Positions 16,833 through 25,024 of a stretch of DNA of 64,000 nt are shown here, piece by piece (the stretch's first letter is position 1; every line of letters begins with the position of its first letter). The position numbers and the translations under genes were made by a program. Location: contig NZ_PPTG01000048.1 in assembly GCF_002954245.1 (NCBI RefSeq), positions 186,001 through 250,000 on the forward strand, written 5' to 3'. A model generated the notes under the pieces. The model saw nothing but the letters and a program-made list of their open reading frames with translations. It had not been told where the DNA came from and did not search any database. This DNA comes from Cryobacterium aureum. Its GTDB lineage: Bacteria; Actinomycetota; Actinomycetes; Actinomycetales; Microbacteriaceae.

Positions 16833-18383
16833 ATGACACTAGAAATCAACGTCAGCGAAGCCGTTGAGACGCCGACGGGGGGAATCTCCAAGAAAGGCCT
16901 GAGCGCCGGCTCCGTCGGTCTGGTCGGGGCCGTCGTCATCGGGATCTCCTGCATTGCCCCGGCCTACACGCTCACCGGAGCCCTCGGCCCAACGGTTGCC
17001 GAGGTCGGTTTACAACTGCCAGCGATCTTCGTGGCCGGATTCATTCCCATGCTGCTGGTGGCCCTCGGCTACCGAGAACTGAACAAGGCCATGCCAGACA
17101 GCGGCACGAGCTTCACCTGGGCGACCAGGGCATTCGGCCCGTGGATCGGCTGGATGTCCGGCTGGGGGCTCATCGCCGCCACCGTCGTCGTGCTGAGCAA
17201 CCTCGCCGGCATCGCGGTCGACTTCTTCTACCTGATGCTCTCGCAGATCTTCGGCAACAGCGCCGAGATTGCAGGCCTCGCCGGCAATCCGTGGATCAAC
17301 GTCGGCACCTGTCTGGTCTTCATCTTCGCCGCCACCTGGATCAGCTACCGCGACATGCAGACTACCCAGAAAGTGCAGTACTGGCTGGTCGGGTTTCAGC
17401 TGATCGTGCTGGTGGGCTTCGGCATTATGGCCTTCGTGCACATTGCCAGCGGAACAGCCTTCGACCCGACACCGGTCTCGCTGTCCTGGTTCAACCCCTT
17501 CGCGGTCACCTCGTTCTCCGCTTTCGCGGCCGGACTCAGCCTGTCCATCTTCATCTTCTGGGGCTGGGACGTGACGCTGACCATGTCGGAGGAGACCAAG
17601 GGCTCCCGCTCGACTCCCGGCCGGGCTGCGACCCTCACCGTCATCATCGTCATGGTGCTCTACCTGTTCGTCGCCATAGCGGCCGTCTCCTTCGCCGGCG
17701 TGGGCGGCGTGGGTGTTGGTCTCGGCAACCCGGAGATTCAGGGCAACGTGTTCTTCGCCCTGGCCGGCCCAGCGCTCGGCCCGTTCGCGATTCTCATGTC
17801 GATCGCTGTGCTCTCCAGCTCGGCTGCCTCGCTGCAGTCCACGTTCGTCTCACCGGCCCGCACCCTGCTCGCAATGGGGCACTACGGCGCCCTGCCGCCG
17901 GCCTACGCCAAGGTGAGCCCGCGATTCTTTACCCCCGGGTATGCCACCATCGCCTCGGCGGTCGTCGCTGCCGGTTTCTACACAATCATGCGTTTCGTCA
18001 GCGAAGACGTGCTCTGGGACACCATCACCACCCTCGGCATGATGATCTGCTTCTACTACGGATTGACCGCGTTCGCCTGCGTCTGGTATTTTCGCCGCCA
18101 ATGGTTCGCCACCGTGCGGAACGCCTTCTTCACCCTCGTGTTTCCCCTGATTGGCGGCATTATTCTGACGGTGCTGTTCTGCACGACCCTGATCGACAGC
18201 ATGGACCCGAACTATGGCAGCGGCTCCGAGATCTTTGGGTTGGGTCTGGTGTTCGTGCTCGGCATGGCGATTCTGCTGATCGGCGTGGTCATCATGCTGG
18301 TGCAGTCCAAGGTGCGTCCGGCCTTCTTCCGCGGCGAGACGCTCACTCTGGCTGCACCGCGGTTCGGCGAGCACGAGGAGTAG
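16833..18383 (+). CDS. APC-family amino acid/polyamine permease
   Basis: A 516-residue integral membrane protein with about 12 hydrophobic spans. SVGLVGAVVIGISCIAPAYT near residues 27-46 is the first-helix signature of amino acid-polyamine-organocation transporters, and the GTSFTWATRAFGPWIGWM block is also typical. It is the last gene of the catabolic operon, 6 nt after the Usp gene, and ends at a strong terminator. Putrescine or GABA uptake is the natural inference from context; the sequence alone does not fix the substrate. Confidence 0.88.
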   Translation: MTLEINVSEAVETPTGGISKKGLSAGSVGLVGAVVIGISCIAPAYTLTGALGPTVAEVGLQLPAIFVAGFIPMLLVALGYRELNKAMPDSGTSFTWATRAFGPWIGWMSGWGLIAATVVVLSNLAGIAVDFFYLMLSQIFGNSAEIAGLAGNPWINVGTCLVFIFAATWISYRDMQTTQKVQYWLVGFQLIVLVGFGIMAFVHIASGTAFDPTPVSLSWFNPFAVTSFSAFAAGLSLSIFIFWGWDVTLTMSEETKGSRSTPGRAATLTVIIVMVLYLFVAIAAVSFAGVGGVGVGLGNPEIQGNVFFALAGPALGPFAILMSIAVLSSSAASLQSTFVSPARTLLAMGHYGALPPAYAKVSPRFFTPGYATIASAVVAAGFYTIMRFVSEDVLWDTITTLGMMICFYYGLTAFACVWYFRRQWFATVRNAFFTLVFPLIGGIILTVLFCTTLIDSMDPNYGSGSEIFGLGLVFVLGMAILLIGVVIMLVQSKVRPAFFRGETLTLAAPRFGEHEE

Positions 18384-18390
18384 GTGAGTT

Positions 18391-18421
18391 GCGGCATCCG
18401 CTTTGTGAAAGCGGATGCCGC
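18391..18421 (+). terminator. Terminator built from an inverted GCGGATGC pair
   Basis: GCGGCATCCGCTTT (18391-18404) and AAAGCGGATGCCGC (18408-18421) pair over 14 bp around a 3-nt loop. It directly follows the permease gene. The arms carry the octamer that is overrepresented through the window. No long T-run follows. Confidence 0.75.
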
Positions 18422-18470
18422 AGCCGTCACGTGTGTGCCGCTCAGCATCGAGCGGTGCTCTGTCTGCGGT

Positions 18471-18476
18471 TAGGCT
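18471..18476 (+). promoter_or_regulatory. -10 element of azoR, leaderless type
   Basis: TAGGCT ends 6 nt before the azoR ATG, with no ribosome-binding sequence between. Confidence 0.5.
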
Positions 18477-18482
18477 TCGGTA

Positions 18483-19130
18483 ATGCCAACACTGTTGCAC
18501 CTTGACTCGTCTGCAGACCTCATGACCTCGCGATCGCGCGCGATTACCGCAACCTTCGCCGACACCTGGCGCAGTCTCGGCAGCGACCATACCGTCGTTC
18601 ACCGCGATCTGCACCGCGAGCCGTTGCCCCACCTGACGGATGCCGCGCTGCACTTTCCGCCCCACCTCCGCCCGGAGGGCGCGAACCCCAGCGCGGAGCA
18701 GGAAGCGCTGCAGCAGCTGCTCATTGCGGAACTCGTCGCGGCCGATGTGCTGCTGATCGGCGTTCCGCTGTACAACTACTCGATGCCGTCGACGTTGAAA
18801 GCGTGGATCGATTACATCCACGTGCCGGCGGTGACTACCCCGTTTGACGATCCCGCCAGTCAGCAGCCGCTGGCCGGTCGCCCGGCCGTGCTCGTGTCGA
18901 CCCGCGGTGGCGTCTACGACGCGGGAACCCCTACGGAGTTCGACGACCACGCGCTTCCCGCGCTGACCCTCATACTGGCGAACGCCCTGGGGATGACCGT
19001 CGAAACCATAGTGGCGACCCGCACGCTCAAGGATCGGTTCAGTGCCCCCGCCGACGAGATCGCGAAGCAACACGCGGAGTTGGCTGCGGCGCACGAAACC
19101 GCAGCCAGAGCCGCCCGTCGCCTCGGCTGA
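18483..19130 (+). CDS. azoR: FMN-dependent NADH-azoreductase/quinone reductase
   Basis: A 215-residue flavodoxin-fold enzyme that uses NADH to reduce quinones and azo compounds by two electrons, in the cytosol. LLHLDSSADLMTSRSRAIT at the N-terminus binds the FMN phosphate. PLYNYSMPSTLKAWIDYI near residues 99-116 is the AzoR FMN-ring signature. STRGGVYDAGTPTEF follows as expected. Azo substrates are unlikely in nature; quinone or electrophile detoxification is the usual role. An acetyltransferase gene follows after 8 nt, so the two may form an operon. Confidence 0.92.
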   Translation: MPTLLHLDSSADLMTSRSRAITATFADTWRSLGSDHTVVHRDLHREPLPHLTDAALHFPPHLRPEGANPSAEQEALQQLLIAELVAADVLLIGVPLYNYSMPSTLKAWIDYIHVPAVTTPFDDPASQQPLAGRPAVLVSTRGGVYDAGTPTEFDDHALPALTLILANALGMTVETIVATRTLKDRFSAPADEIAKQHAELAAAHETAARAARRLG

Positions 19131-19138
19131 CGCGCGCA

Positions 19139-19687
19139 ATGGAAATCACTCTGGTACCGCTCAGTTCTCCGCGCGACCGGGATGCGCTGGTTCGCTTTCT
19201 CACGGAGAACGAGTTTCCGTTTCATGTGGGTAATCGGCTGACGGTACGGGACGCAGAGGAGCGGATCGACAGCGGGCGATTTGATGGTCCAGATCATGCG
19301 GGCTTCTGGATTGATGTCGGTGCGCTCGGACGCATCGGCTACACGGTGCTGGACGATCTGGCCGACAACGCCCTACTTTTTGATTTGCGCCTGGCGTCAC
19401 AGCATCGGGGGCAAGGGTTTGGTGCCCCGATCCTGAGGGCGTTGACGAAGTATGTGTTCACGAACATTCCCGAGGCAAACCGGTTCGAAGGCAACACTCG
19501 AGCGGACAACATCGCGATGCGGAAATCGTTCCGTCGTGCCGGGTTCATTCAAGAGGCCTGCTACCGAGACGGATGGCCCGTCCCCGGCGGCGCCCCGATG
19601 ACCTCCGTCGCGTATGCGATTTTGCGTCGCGATTGGGAATCTGGGTCGACCACGCCGCTTGAGTGGGATGATCGCGTCGGACTCTGA
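19139..19687 (+). CDS. GNAT-family N-acetyltransferase
   Basis: A 182-residue protein with the GNAT fold. The acetyl-CoA binding A motif is seen as DLRLASQHRGQGFGAPILRA near residues 82-101, and NTRADNIAMRKSFRRAGF supplies the B motif. It resembles ribosomal-protein or small-molecule acetyltransferases of the RimJ/L type but the acceptor cannot be predicted. It begins 8 nt after azoR and is probably co-transcribed. From here G+C drops and the octamer common elsewhere disappears for several kilobases. Confidence 0.85.
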   Translation: MEITLVPLSSPRDRDALVRFLTENEFPFHVGNRLTVRDAEERIDSGRFDGPDHAGFWIDVGALGRIGYTVLDDLADNALLFDLRLASQHRGQGFGAPILRALTKYVFTNIPEANRFEGNTRADNIAMRKSFRRAGFIQEACYRDGWPVPGGAPMTSVAYAILRRDWESGSTTPLEWDDRVGL

Positions 19688-19957
19688 ATAGGAGAGCGGC
19701 GGGATCCGCTTTTCACTGACTGGCTCGGACGCATTCGTGACAAAGAATCGCTTGTTTCTTCGATAGTTCACATGTCACACCAAAACGGTGCGGCGTTGAG
19801 TCGCGAGTGATTACCTAAGTAAAGTCTCGTGGAAGCGACAGTGCCGTCGACGAATTTAGACCAGTCAGTCGAGTTTGTTCTCGAAAATATACCTGAACAT
19901 ATCTCGCTTTTGTGTTCGATTCGGGGTAGAATTGGTGTGAAGGAGGCAATGGCGCCC
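19688..19957 (+). other. Intergenic region before the DUF222-HNH gene
   Basis: 270 bp of lower G+C. A -10-like TAGAAT is at 19927-19932. An in-frame GTG at 19829 could extend the downstream protein by 43 residues, but that stretch lies upstream of the putative -10 and shows no family similarity. No other gene is apparent. Confidence 0.5.
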
Positions 19958-21655
19958 ATGTTCATGGAAAACCCCAGCGAGGCCAGTTCGAACCCCGTCA
20001 TTGTGGCGGTGGAGCAGGCGCGGGACGCGTTATTGGCGGCGTTGCGTGGGATATCGTTCGGGGCGCTGGGTGATGAAGAATCGCTGAGTATGTTGCTCGC
20101 TCTGGAGAGTATCGGCCGGGTTGTTGATGGTGCCCGGGTGCTCTCGACGACGGATGTGCTGCGTCGTTCCGAATACCTGGATGCGTCCGTCGGCACGGCT
20201 GCCGAGGCAATGACCGCCGATCAGCGCGGGCTGGCAGCCGAAGGCGCGGTATCCCTCGCCCGCAGACTGGGCTGTCGCAGCGGTGTTGTGCTGGTCTCCA
20301 CGCTGGCCCGCCTGTCACGAAACGAAGTGCGGCAGCGCGCGTCGCTCGGCAAGAATGCGGGTGAGCGGATGCTGCTGGGCCGGCCCCTCGCCCCGACCTA
20401 TCCCGTCGTGGGGGAGGCGTTGCAGGGTGGCGAGCTGGGTGTGGAGCAGGCCCGCGTAATTGTGTCCGTGCTCGATGGGCTGCGTTCCTCGGTGCTGGTC
20501 GGTGACCTGGATCGGGTGGAGCGCTCCCTGGTAGCGAGCGGGTCCGGCGCCATCACCCCGGAAACCGAGGGCCTGCCGGGCGTCGGAATAGCCTTCGCGC
20601 CGGAGTTGTTGCGGCAGCAGGGCCTCGCGTGGCAGGCGCGCCTCGCGCCCGACGGGCCAGCCCCCGGCGAGGCCACCGCCGAACGGCGCAGCTGGTTCGC
20701 CTTTGGTGGGCTGGCGAACGGCGGCTACAGCCTGAACGGCTGGCTGACCACCCTCGACCGCGCCATCATAGGCAACGTGTTCGACGCGTACCTCTCATCG
20801 GCTGCGGTGAACCCGGTTCCCGGGGCTGCCCCGCGCGCCGAGGTCGCGTTCCGCCCGTCCGAGCCCTGCGCCGACGAAGCCGAACCCTCCGCCGACGAGG
20901 CCGAGGACACAACCTCCGACGGCAACTCGGCTGACAGCCGCACGAGCGACAGCACCGAATCTGGCGCCGAAGTTGAGCCCGACCTTGAGGCTGATGAGGG
21001 GCTTGAGGCCGACCGGCTCTCCGCGCTGGGACCGTGCCCGCAGGAACCGGGCGACACGCGGTCGATCGGTGAGAAGCAAGCCGGAATCCTCCGCGCCGTA
21101 TTCGAAGCGGCCGCGCGGCAGCCGGGCACCCCGACGATGGGCGGCGCGGCACCGACGGTGCTCGTGCACATCCACATAAACGACCTTCTCGCCGGGCGCG
21201 GTGCGGGCTGGATCGACGGTGTCGATGGTCCCCTCACCGTCAAACAAGTCGATGAGCTGATCTGTGCCGGCGGCTACCAACCCATACTGTTCGGACACAA
21301 CGGCAAAATTCTGCACCTCGGCAAGAGCAATCGATTCTTCAACGCCCAGCAGCGCCGAGCGTTGACCGCCCGTGACGGTGGCTGCGTGATCCCCGGCTGT
21401 ACCGTGCCCCCGCAATTTACGCAGGTTCACCACGTCGTTCCCTGGCGTGCCGGCGGCCTCACCGACATCGAAAACGCCGTGTTGATCTGCAATGCCGGGC
21501 ATGCGAGCATCGACACATCCGGCTGGGATATCGATATGAGAGACGGACGCCCCTGGGTCCGCGGCCCACTCATCCTTGACCCCACGCAAACGTGGCGGCC
21601 CGGCGGCCAAAACCGCGCGGCCAGTCCCGCCGAGAAGCCCAACTGGCAAAAGTAG
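19958..21655 (+). CDS. DUF222 domain HNH endonuclease-like protein
   Basis: A 565-residue protein of the actinobacterial 13E12/DUF222-HNH type, usually present in several divergent copies per genome. The DUF222 region covers about residues 10-270. A highly acidic spacer with repeated Ala-Asp-Glu units lies near 305-360. The HNH domain near 465-525 reads RDGGCVIPGCTVPPQFTQVH and HHVVPWRAGGLTDIENAVLI, with the zinc cysteines and catalytic His. AAGGAGG lies 11 nt before the chosen ATG, and a second ATG follows six bases later. The biological role of the family is unproven; links to phage defence or mobile DNA are proposals. Confidence 0.85.
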   Translation: MFMENPSEASSNPVIVAVEQARDALLAALRGISFGALGDEESLSMLLALESIGRVVDGARVLSTTDVLRRSEYLDASVGTAAEAMTADQRGLAAEGAVSLARRLGCRSGVVLVSTLARLSRNEVRQRASLGKNAGERMLLGRPLAPTYPVVGEALQGGELGVEQARVIVSVLDGLRSSVLVGDLDRVERSLVASGSGAITPETEGLPGVGIAFAPELLRQQGLAWQARLAPDGPAPGEATAERRSWFAFGGLANGGYSLNGWLTTLDRAIIGNVFDAYLSSAAVNPVPGAAPRAEVAFRPSEPCADEAEPSADEAEDTTSDGNSADSRTSDSTESGAEVEPDLEADEGLEADRLSALGPCPQEPGDTRSIGEKQAGILRAVFEAAARQPGTPTMGGAAPTVLVHIHINDLLAGRGAGWIDGVDGPLTVKQVDELICAGGYQPILFGHNGKILHLGKSNRFFNAQQRRALTARDGGCVIPGCTVPPQFTQVHHVVPWRAGGLTDIENAVLICNAGHASIDTSGWDIDMRDGRPWVRGPLILDPTQTWRPGGQNRAASPAEKPNWQK

Positions 21656-21791
21656 CGCCTCCGTCGCGATCCGAGCCAGGCAGGCGCGGACAGATTAATT
21701 TGTCATCAGGGGCCCGGGCAGTCGCGGATACTCTCTGCGCTCAGGGCGAAACCAACATTTTTTGAGTGGCAGTTGCGCTTGACTGAGTGCC

Positions 21792-22844
21792 ATGACTCGC
21801 ACACTGATTCTTGGCGGCACGGGCTAGCTCGGTCGCGAGATCGCCGAACAGTTGGTGGCGAACGGCGACGACGTAACGTGCCTGGCTCGAGGCGAGTCAG
21901 GAGCTATTCCCAGTGGCGTGACGTTTATTCGATCCGACCGACGAACACCCGATGCTTATGTCCTGGTCGCAGGCATCGCCTGGGACGAAATTATCGAGCT
22001 CGCCTACGAGGCTGACCTAGTCACCGGGGCGCTCGAGGCTCTGGCCGATAGCGCGCAGCACTGGACACTGGTCTCCTCCGTCTCCGTGTACGCCAGCAAC
22101 GCTGAACCGGGAGCTGATGAAGAAGCCGTTGTCGTCGAGGCAGTCGACTTTGATGACTACGCGCAGGCCAAGGTCGCCGCTGAGCGCGTCACCACTGAAG
22201 CAGTCGGCGACCGCCTACTCATCGCCAGACCGGGACTTATCGTTGGGCCGGGCGACACGAGCGACCGGTTCAGCTACTGGGTCTCGCGACTGGCCCTGGC
22301 GTCGCACGAAGCTGTACTCCTGCCGGAGGTTCGAGATCGTTCTGTGCAAATCATCGATGTTCGTGACCTGGCCGCGTGGCTAATCGGTGCCGGACATCGA
22401 GGCCTCACCGGAATTTACAACGCCGTTGGCAGCCAACGCGATCTCTCCAGCGTTCTGCTGGCGGCCGCCCAAGTGGCCGGCCATACAGGCAATCTCATCT
22501 CGGTCGATGATGAATGGCTGATCGAACACAACGTCAACTATTGGTCCGGACGTCGTTCGCTGCCGTTGTGGCTTCCCCGAAGTGACTCCGCATTTGCGCA
22601 ACGCAGCCGAGACCGATTCGTTGCCGCTGGAGGAACCGAGCGAAACCTGCACGAGATCCTTGAGGACGTTCTTGCTGACGAACGAAGACGCGGACTCAAC
22701 CGGGCGCGCAGATCAGGCCTCACTCGAGACGAAGAGAACTTTCTTCTGGATAAAATTGCCGGGCAGCTAGCGAGTGTCTCGGGCTGCGCTGGTGATCAGC
22801 CGTCACGCGGTCAACTGGAAACTGGGCGCCGCACCAGTCGATAG
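21792..22844 (+). pseudogene. NAD-dependent epimerase/reductase with in-frame TAG
   Basis: The frame encodes a 350-codon extended-SDR protein interrupted by TAG at 21825-21827, codon 12. The stop falls in the nucleotide-binding motif, GGTG*LGREIAEQL, where related proteins have GGTGWLG, so a Trp TGG changed to TAG fits. Downstream is intact: VSSVSVYAS, the active-site pattern YAQAK, and ARPGLIVGPGD. A TTG at 21852 could restart translation but would omit the glycine-rich loop, so the product should not bind NAD. The 3' end overlaps another broken gene on the opposite strand. Confidence 0.8.
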
Positions 22845-23068
22845 ACGAGGTAGGCCAGAGCGGCGAGACTGACGATCCCGATTGCCCACGCCCCGGGGAC
22901 TCCCAGGAGTGGTCCGCTGCTTCAGGTGCTGACCGCCCCCGACTCGGCGGTGTAGTCCGTGCACTCGCCCGAGCGAGTGCCCAGAAGCACGACATTGACG
23001 GCAATGATCAGCAGGCCTGCGACCACCCATCGAAACTTCGGTTCGGTCGTGCGCGACGTTGTGGACAT
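22811..23068 (-). pseudogene. Small two-span membrane protein with in-frame TGA
   Basis: The frame from ATG 23068 encodes 85 residues but is split by TGA at 22922-22924 after codon 48. The first half has one membrane span (WVVAGLLIIAVNVVLLG) and a short segment GECTDYTAESGAVST. The second half has SSGPLLGVPGAWAIGIVSLA and a basic C-terminus, a second span. Both halves look coding and are in the same frame, so this is a small membrane protein broken by one point mutation, probably of a Cys or Trp codon. It is too short and split to be called by simple ORF finding. Confidence 0.65.
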
Positions 23069-23261
23069 GTCGAAAGACTAGGCCGCACACAACGCGCCCG
23101 GTCGCAGTTGCCACCGACCGTAATCGAAACGTGCGTGAGAGGTAGTCGCCCTTGAGCTCGCCGAGCTCGGATCTTTGCGCCGACGCCGTGCGGTGATGAC
23201 TGAATCTCCGACGGCGCGAGATAGGGAAGACTACGAGGTAGACGAATATCGAAGTTATCTA

Positions 23262-24128
23262 ATGGGGCAGAAAATCATTCTCAAGAATCCAACAAACACG
23301 TTCATTGGCCTCAGCCTCGCTGGCCTATTCACTCTTGGGCTTGCAGGCTGCGCGGCCGCGCCGGTCGGCGATTCGGCAGCGGAACCAACGGTGATTTCGT
23401 CCAGCGAAACCGAGGTAGAAATCGGCTGCTCGATGGCGAGCCCGGGTGATTATGGCGACGTGATACCCCTTGAGGACGTGATCGACGAATACGGCACGTA
23501 CTGTCACGTCACCATTGACCCCGACTCGGACGCTCTTGTCTACGATGCGTCCAAGGTCGATCTGGAATCACTGGCTGAATTCGGCTTCACAGAAAAACAG
23601 GCTGAGATGGCCCAGCAGAACGCGGTGAGATTTGTTGTTGAAGAGGCTCTCGACTCACCTATGTTGGATAGCAAAGATCCCGAGGCGGTGAGCACGTGGG
23701 CACAGACGAACGAAAGTCTATTTTCTGGTGATTGGGACGTGGCCGCGACTACCGGAATTGTCTACACAGGCACTCTTCCCGTTCTCATTCGTGATGGCAG
23801 CCCTCGAGCAGCCGAGACGACGACTGCCGTGGAGAAGGTTTATGCGGTAGAACACACAACTAGACCGGGGGCAGGAGTTGTTGTCGTTCAGACGAATAGT
23901 ATTGCAAAGTTTCGGATGTCTGATGAGATGGCGATAGAGTTCTCCCTGTTCGATGATGCTACGGCCACCAGGGAGTCAGTCCTCGCGCAAAATCCAAGTC
24001 TCAATGATGGTATTGAAAACGTTCTCGCCGTAGATGTCACCTATAAACTTGGATTCAATTCACTGGGCCAAATAAGTGGAGTCAGTTTTGTTTATCAGAC
24101 GGCTCCAAAAATCGTCAATAATAGCTGA
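23262..24128 (+). CDS. Putative lipoprotein, paralogue of the window-edge lipoprotein
   Basis: A 288-residue predicted lipoprotein with a hydrophobic segment and lipobox LAGC near residue 27. The mature part contains [32 protein letters not shown] and an EEALDSPML block, aligning block by block with the protein at 1-688. The C-terminal half has mixed beta strands with no motif I know. The ATG at 23262 is chosen as it gives a normal signal peptide; a longer frame adds 29 residues without one. The gene has visibly lower G+C than the window average and stands among broken genes, suggesting recent duplication or transfer. Confidence 0.75.
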   Translation: MGQKIILKNPTNTFIGLSLAGLFTLGLAGCAAAPVGDSAAEPTVISSSETEVEIGCSMASPGDYGDVIPLEDVIDEYGTYCHVTIDPDSDALVYDASKVDLESLAEFGFTEKQAEMAQQNAVRFVVEEALDSPMLDSKDPEAVSTWAQTNESLFSGDWDVAATTGIVYTGTLPVLIRDGSPRAAETTTAVEKVYAVEHTTRPGAGVVVVQTNSIAKFRMSDEMAIEFSLFDDATATRESVLAQNPSLNDGIENVLAVDVTYKLGFNSLGQISGVSFVYQTAPKIVNNS

Positions 24129-24306
24129 GCCTATTCTCTGCTTAGCCGTGTTTGACTCGGCGGTGAGGGCAAAGGTGGGGCTAGCTACTTGCTCCTACAG
24201 GACGTGTGCCGGGCACTGCGGGTCCAACGCATTGCCCTCATTGCTGACGGAGATACGCGCACAGAAGCGTGCAGGTCGATGACCGTGCCGACGCGGTACA
24301 CATCGC

Positions 24307-24675
24307 CTAACGGGAGATTTGCTGCAGGGCCCAGGAGTTTCCGTCGGGGTCGCTGAAGAAGGCATACCGCACGCCGCCACCCATGTCGCTGACGTCGGTC
24401 ACGGCAACTCCGTTTTCGATGAGGGTTGCACGGGCAGCCTCGACATCGTCGACGACCAAATGAAGGTTCTGTACCGGTGCGGCGTGGGGGTCGCTGAATC
24501 CCACTCCGATGGCGATGGAGCAGGCCGATCCCGGCGGCGTTAGTTGCACGACCCGCATGCCATTGCCCGGTTCCACGTCGTGATCCAGGCGAAAGCCCAA
24601 ACGATCGACGTAAAAGGCCTTGCTGCGGTCGACGTCCGTCGAGGGCAGCGGAACCAGTTCAAGTCGCATGTCCAT
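24307..24675 (-). CDS. VOC/glyoxalase-fold protein
   Basis: A 122-residue vicinal oxygen chelate protein with the paired beta-alpha-beta-beta-beta modules. RLELVPLPSTDVDRSKAFY at the N-terminus and FFSDPDGNSWALQQIS at the C-terminus are standard VOC blocks. Metal-ligand positions are plausible but substrate cannot be deduced; family members include glyoxalases, dioxygenases and antibiotic-binding proteins. AAGGAG lies 7 nt before the ATG. It stands alone between lipoprotein genes. Confidence 0.85.
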   Translation of the reverse strand: MDMRLELVPLPSTDVDRSKAFYVDRLGFRLDHDVEPGNGMRVVQLTPPGSACSIAIGVGFSDPHAAPVQNLHLVVDDVEAARATLIENGVAVTDVSDMGGGVRYAFFSDPDGNSWALQQISR

Positions 24676-24892
24676 GGTGCACTCCTTCGTGCCGCAGGCA
24701 GGTACCTGCACGAGAGTCAAGCATGCCACGGCACGGCGACGCTCAGGCATCCGTTTGAAACGCCTAGGAGTTGATCTGCGCACCCTAGACCGGTCGATCT
24801 CGAACCCACGGAATAGAACAGCATGAGACATTGCAGGCGTTCAGGTGGCGCACGTCCATCCACCGAAAGACCTCACCCGGTGAATCCCACGA
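24676..24892. other. Non-coding gap with no clear content
   Basis: Together with the helicase remnant to the right, this forms a gap of about 317 bp between two minus-strand genes. I see no promoter of confidence and no intact gene here. Confidence 0.4.
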
Positions 24893-25024
24893 TTGGACGA
24901 CGGCGGCACCGGCCAGGCGGCCCTCGACCGCTACGTCGCGATGACCCGGGCCGCGCAGCAGCTGGTGATCCTGACGACCCCCAGTGAAGGAGCTAGGCCT
25001 GCGAGAACAGAAAACTCGGCGCGA
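24893..25024 (+). pseudogene. Remnant of a UvrD/HelD-type helicase C-terminus
   Basis: On the plus strand a frame reads GQAALDRYVAMTRAAQQLVI followed by LTTP. This closely resembles the end of motif VI of superfamily I helicases (YVAMTRATQQL). An in-frame TGA lies 12 bp before it and no helicase sequence precedes it, so only a tail survives. The remaining codons run into the convergent lipoprotein gene. The identification rests on about 25 residues and is tentative. Confidence 0.45.

Noticed and set aside
19829-19957. GTG at 19829 as the start of the DUF222-HNH protein
   Set aside because: The extra 43 residues are unlike the family, and both a -10 and an AAGGAGG site support the later ATG.
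19958-21655. HNH gene as part of a restriction-modification or defence island
   Set aside because: No methylase, helicase or other defence gene is adjacent; DUF222-HNH proteins are scattered singly in many Actinobacteria.
22922-22924. TGA as selenocysteine in the small membrane protein
   Set aside because: No selenocysteine machinery or family is seen, and adjacent genes carry other stops, so mutation is simpler. The same reasoning applies to the TGA at 31976.
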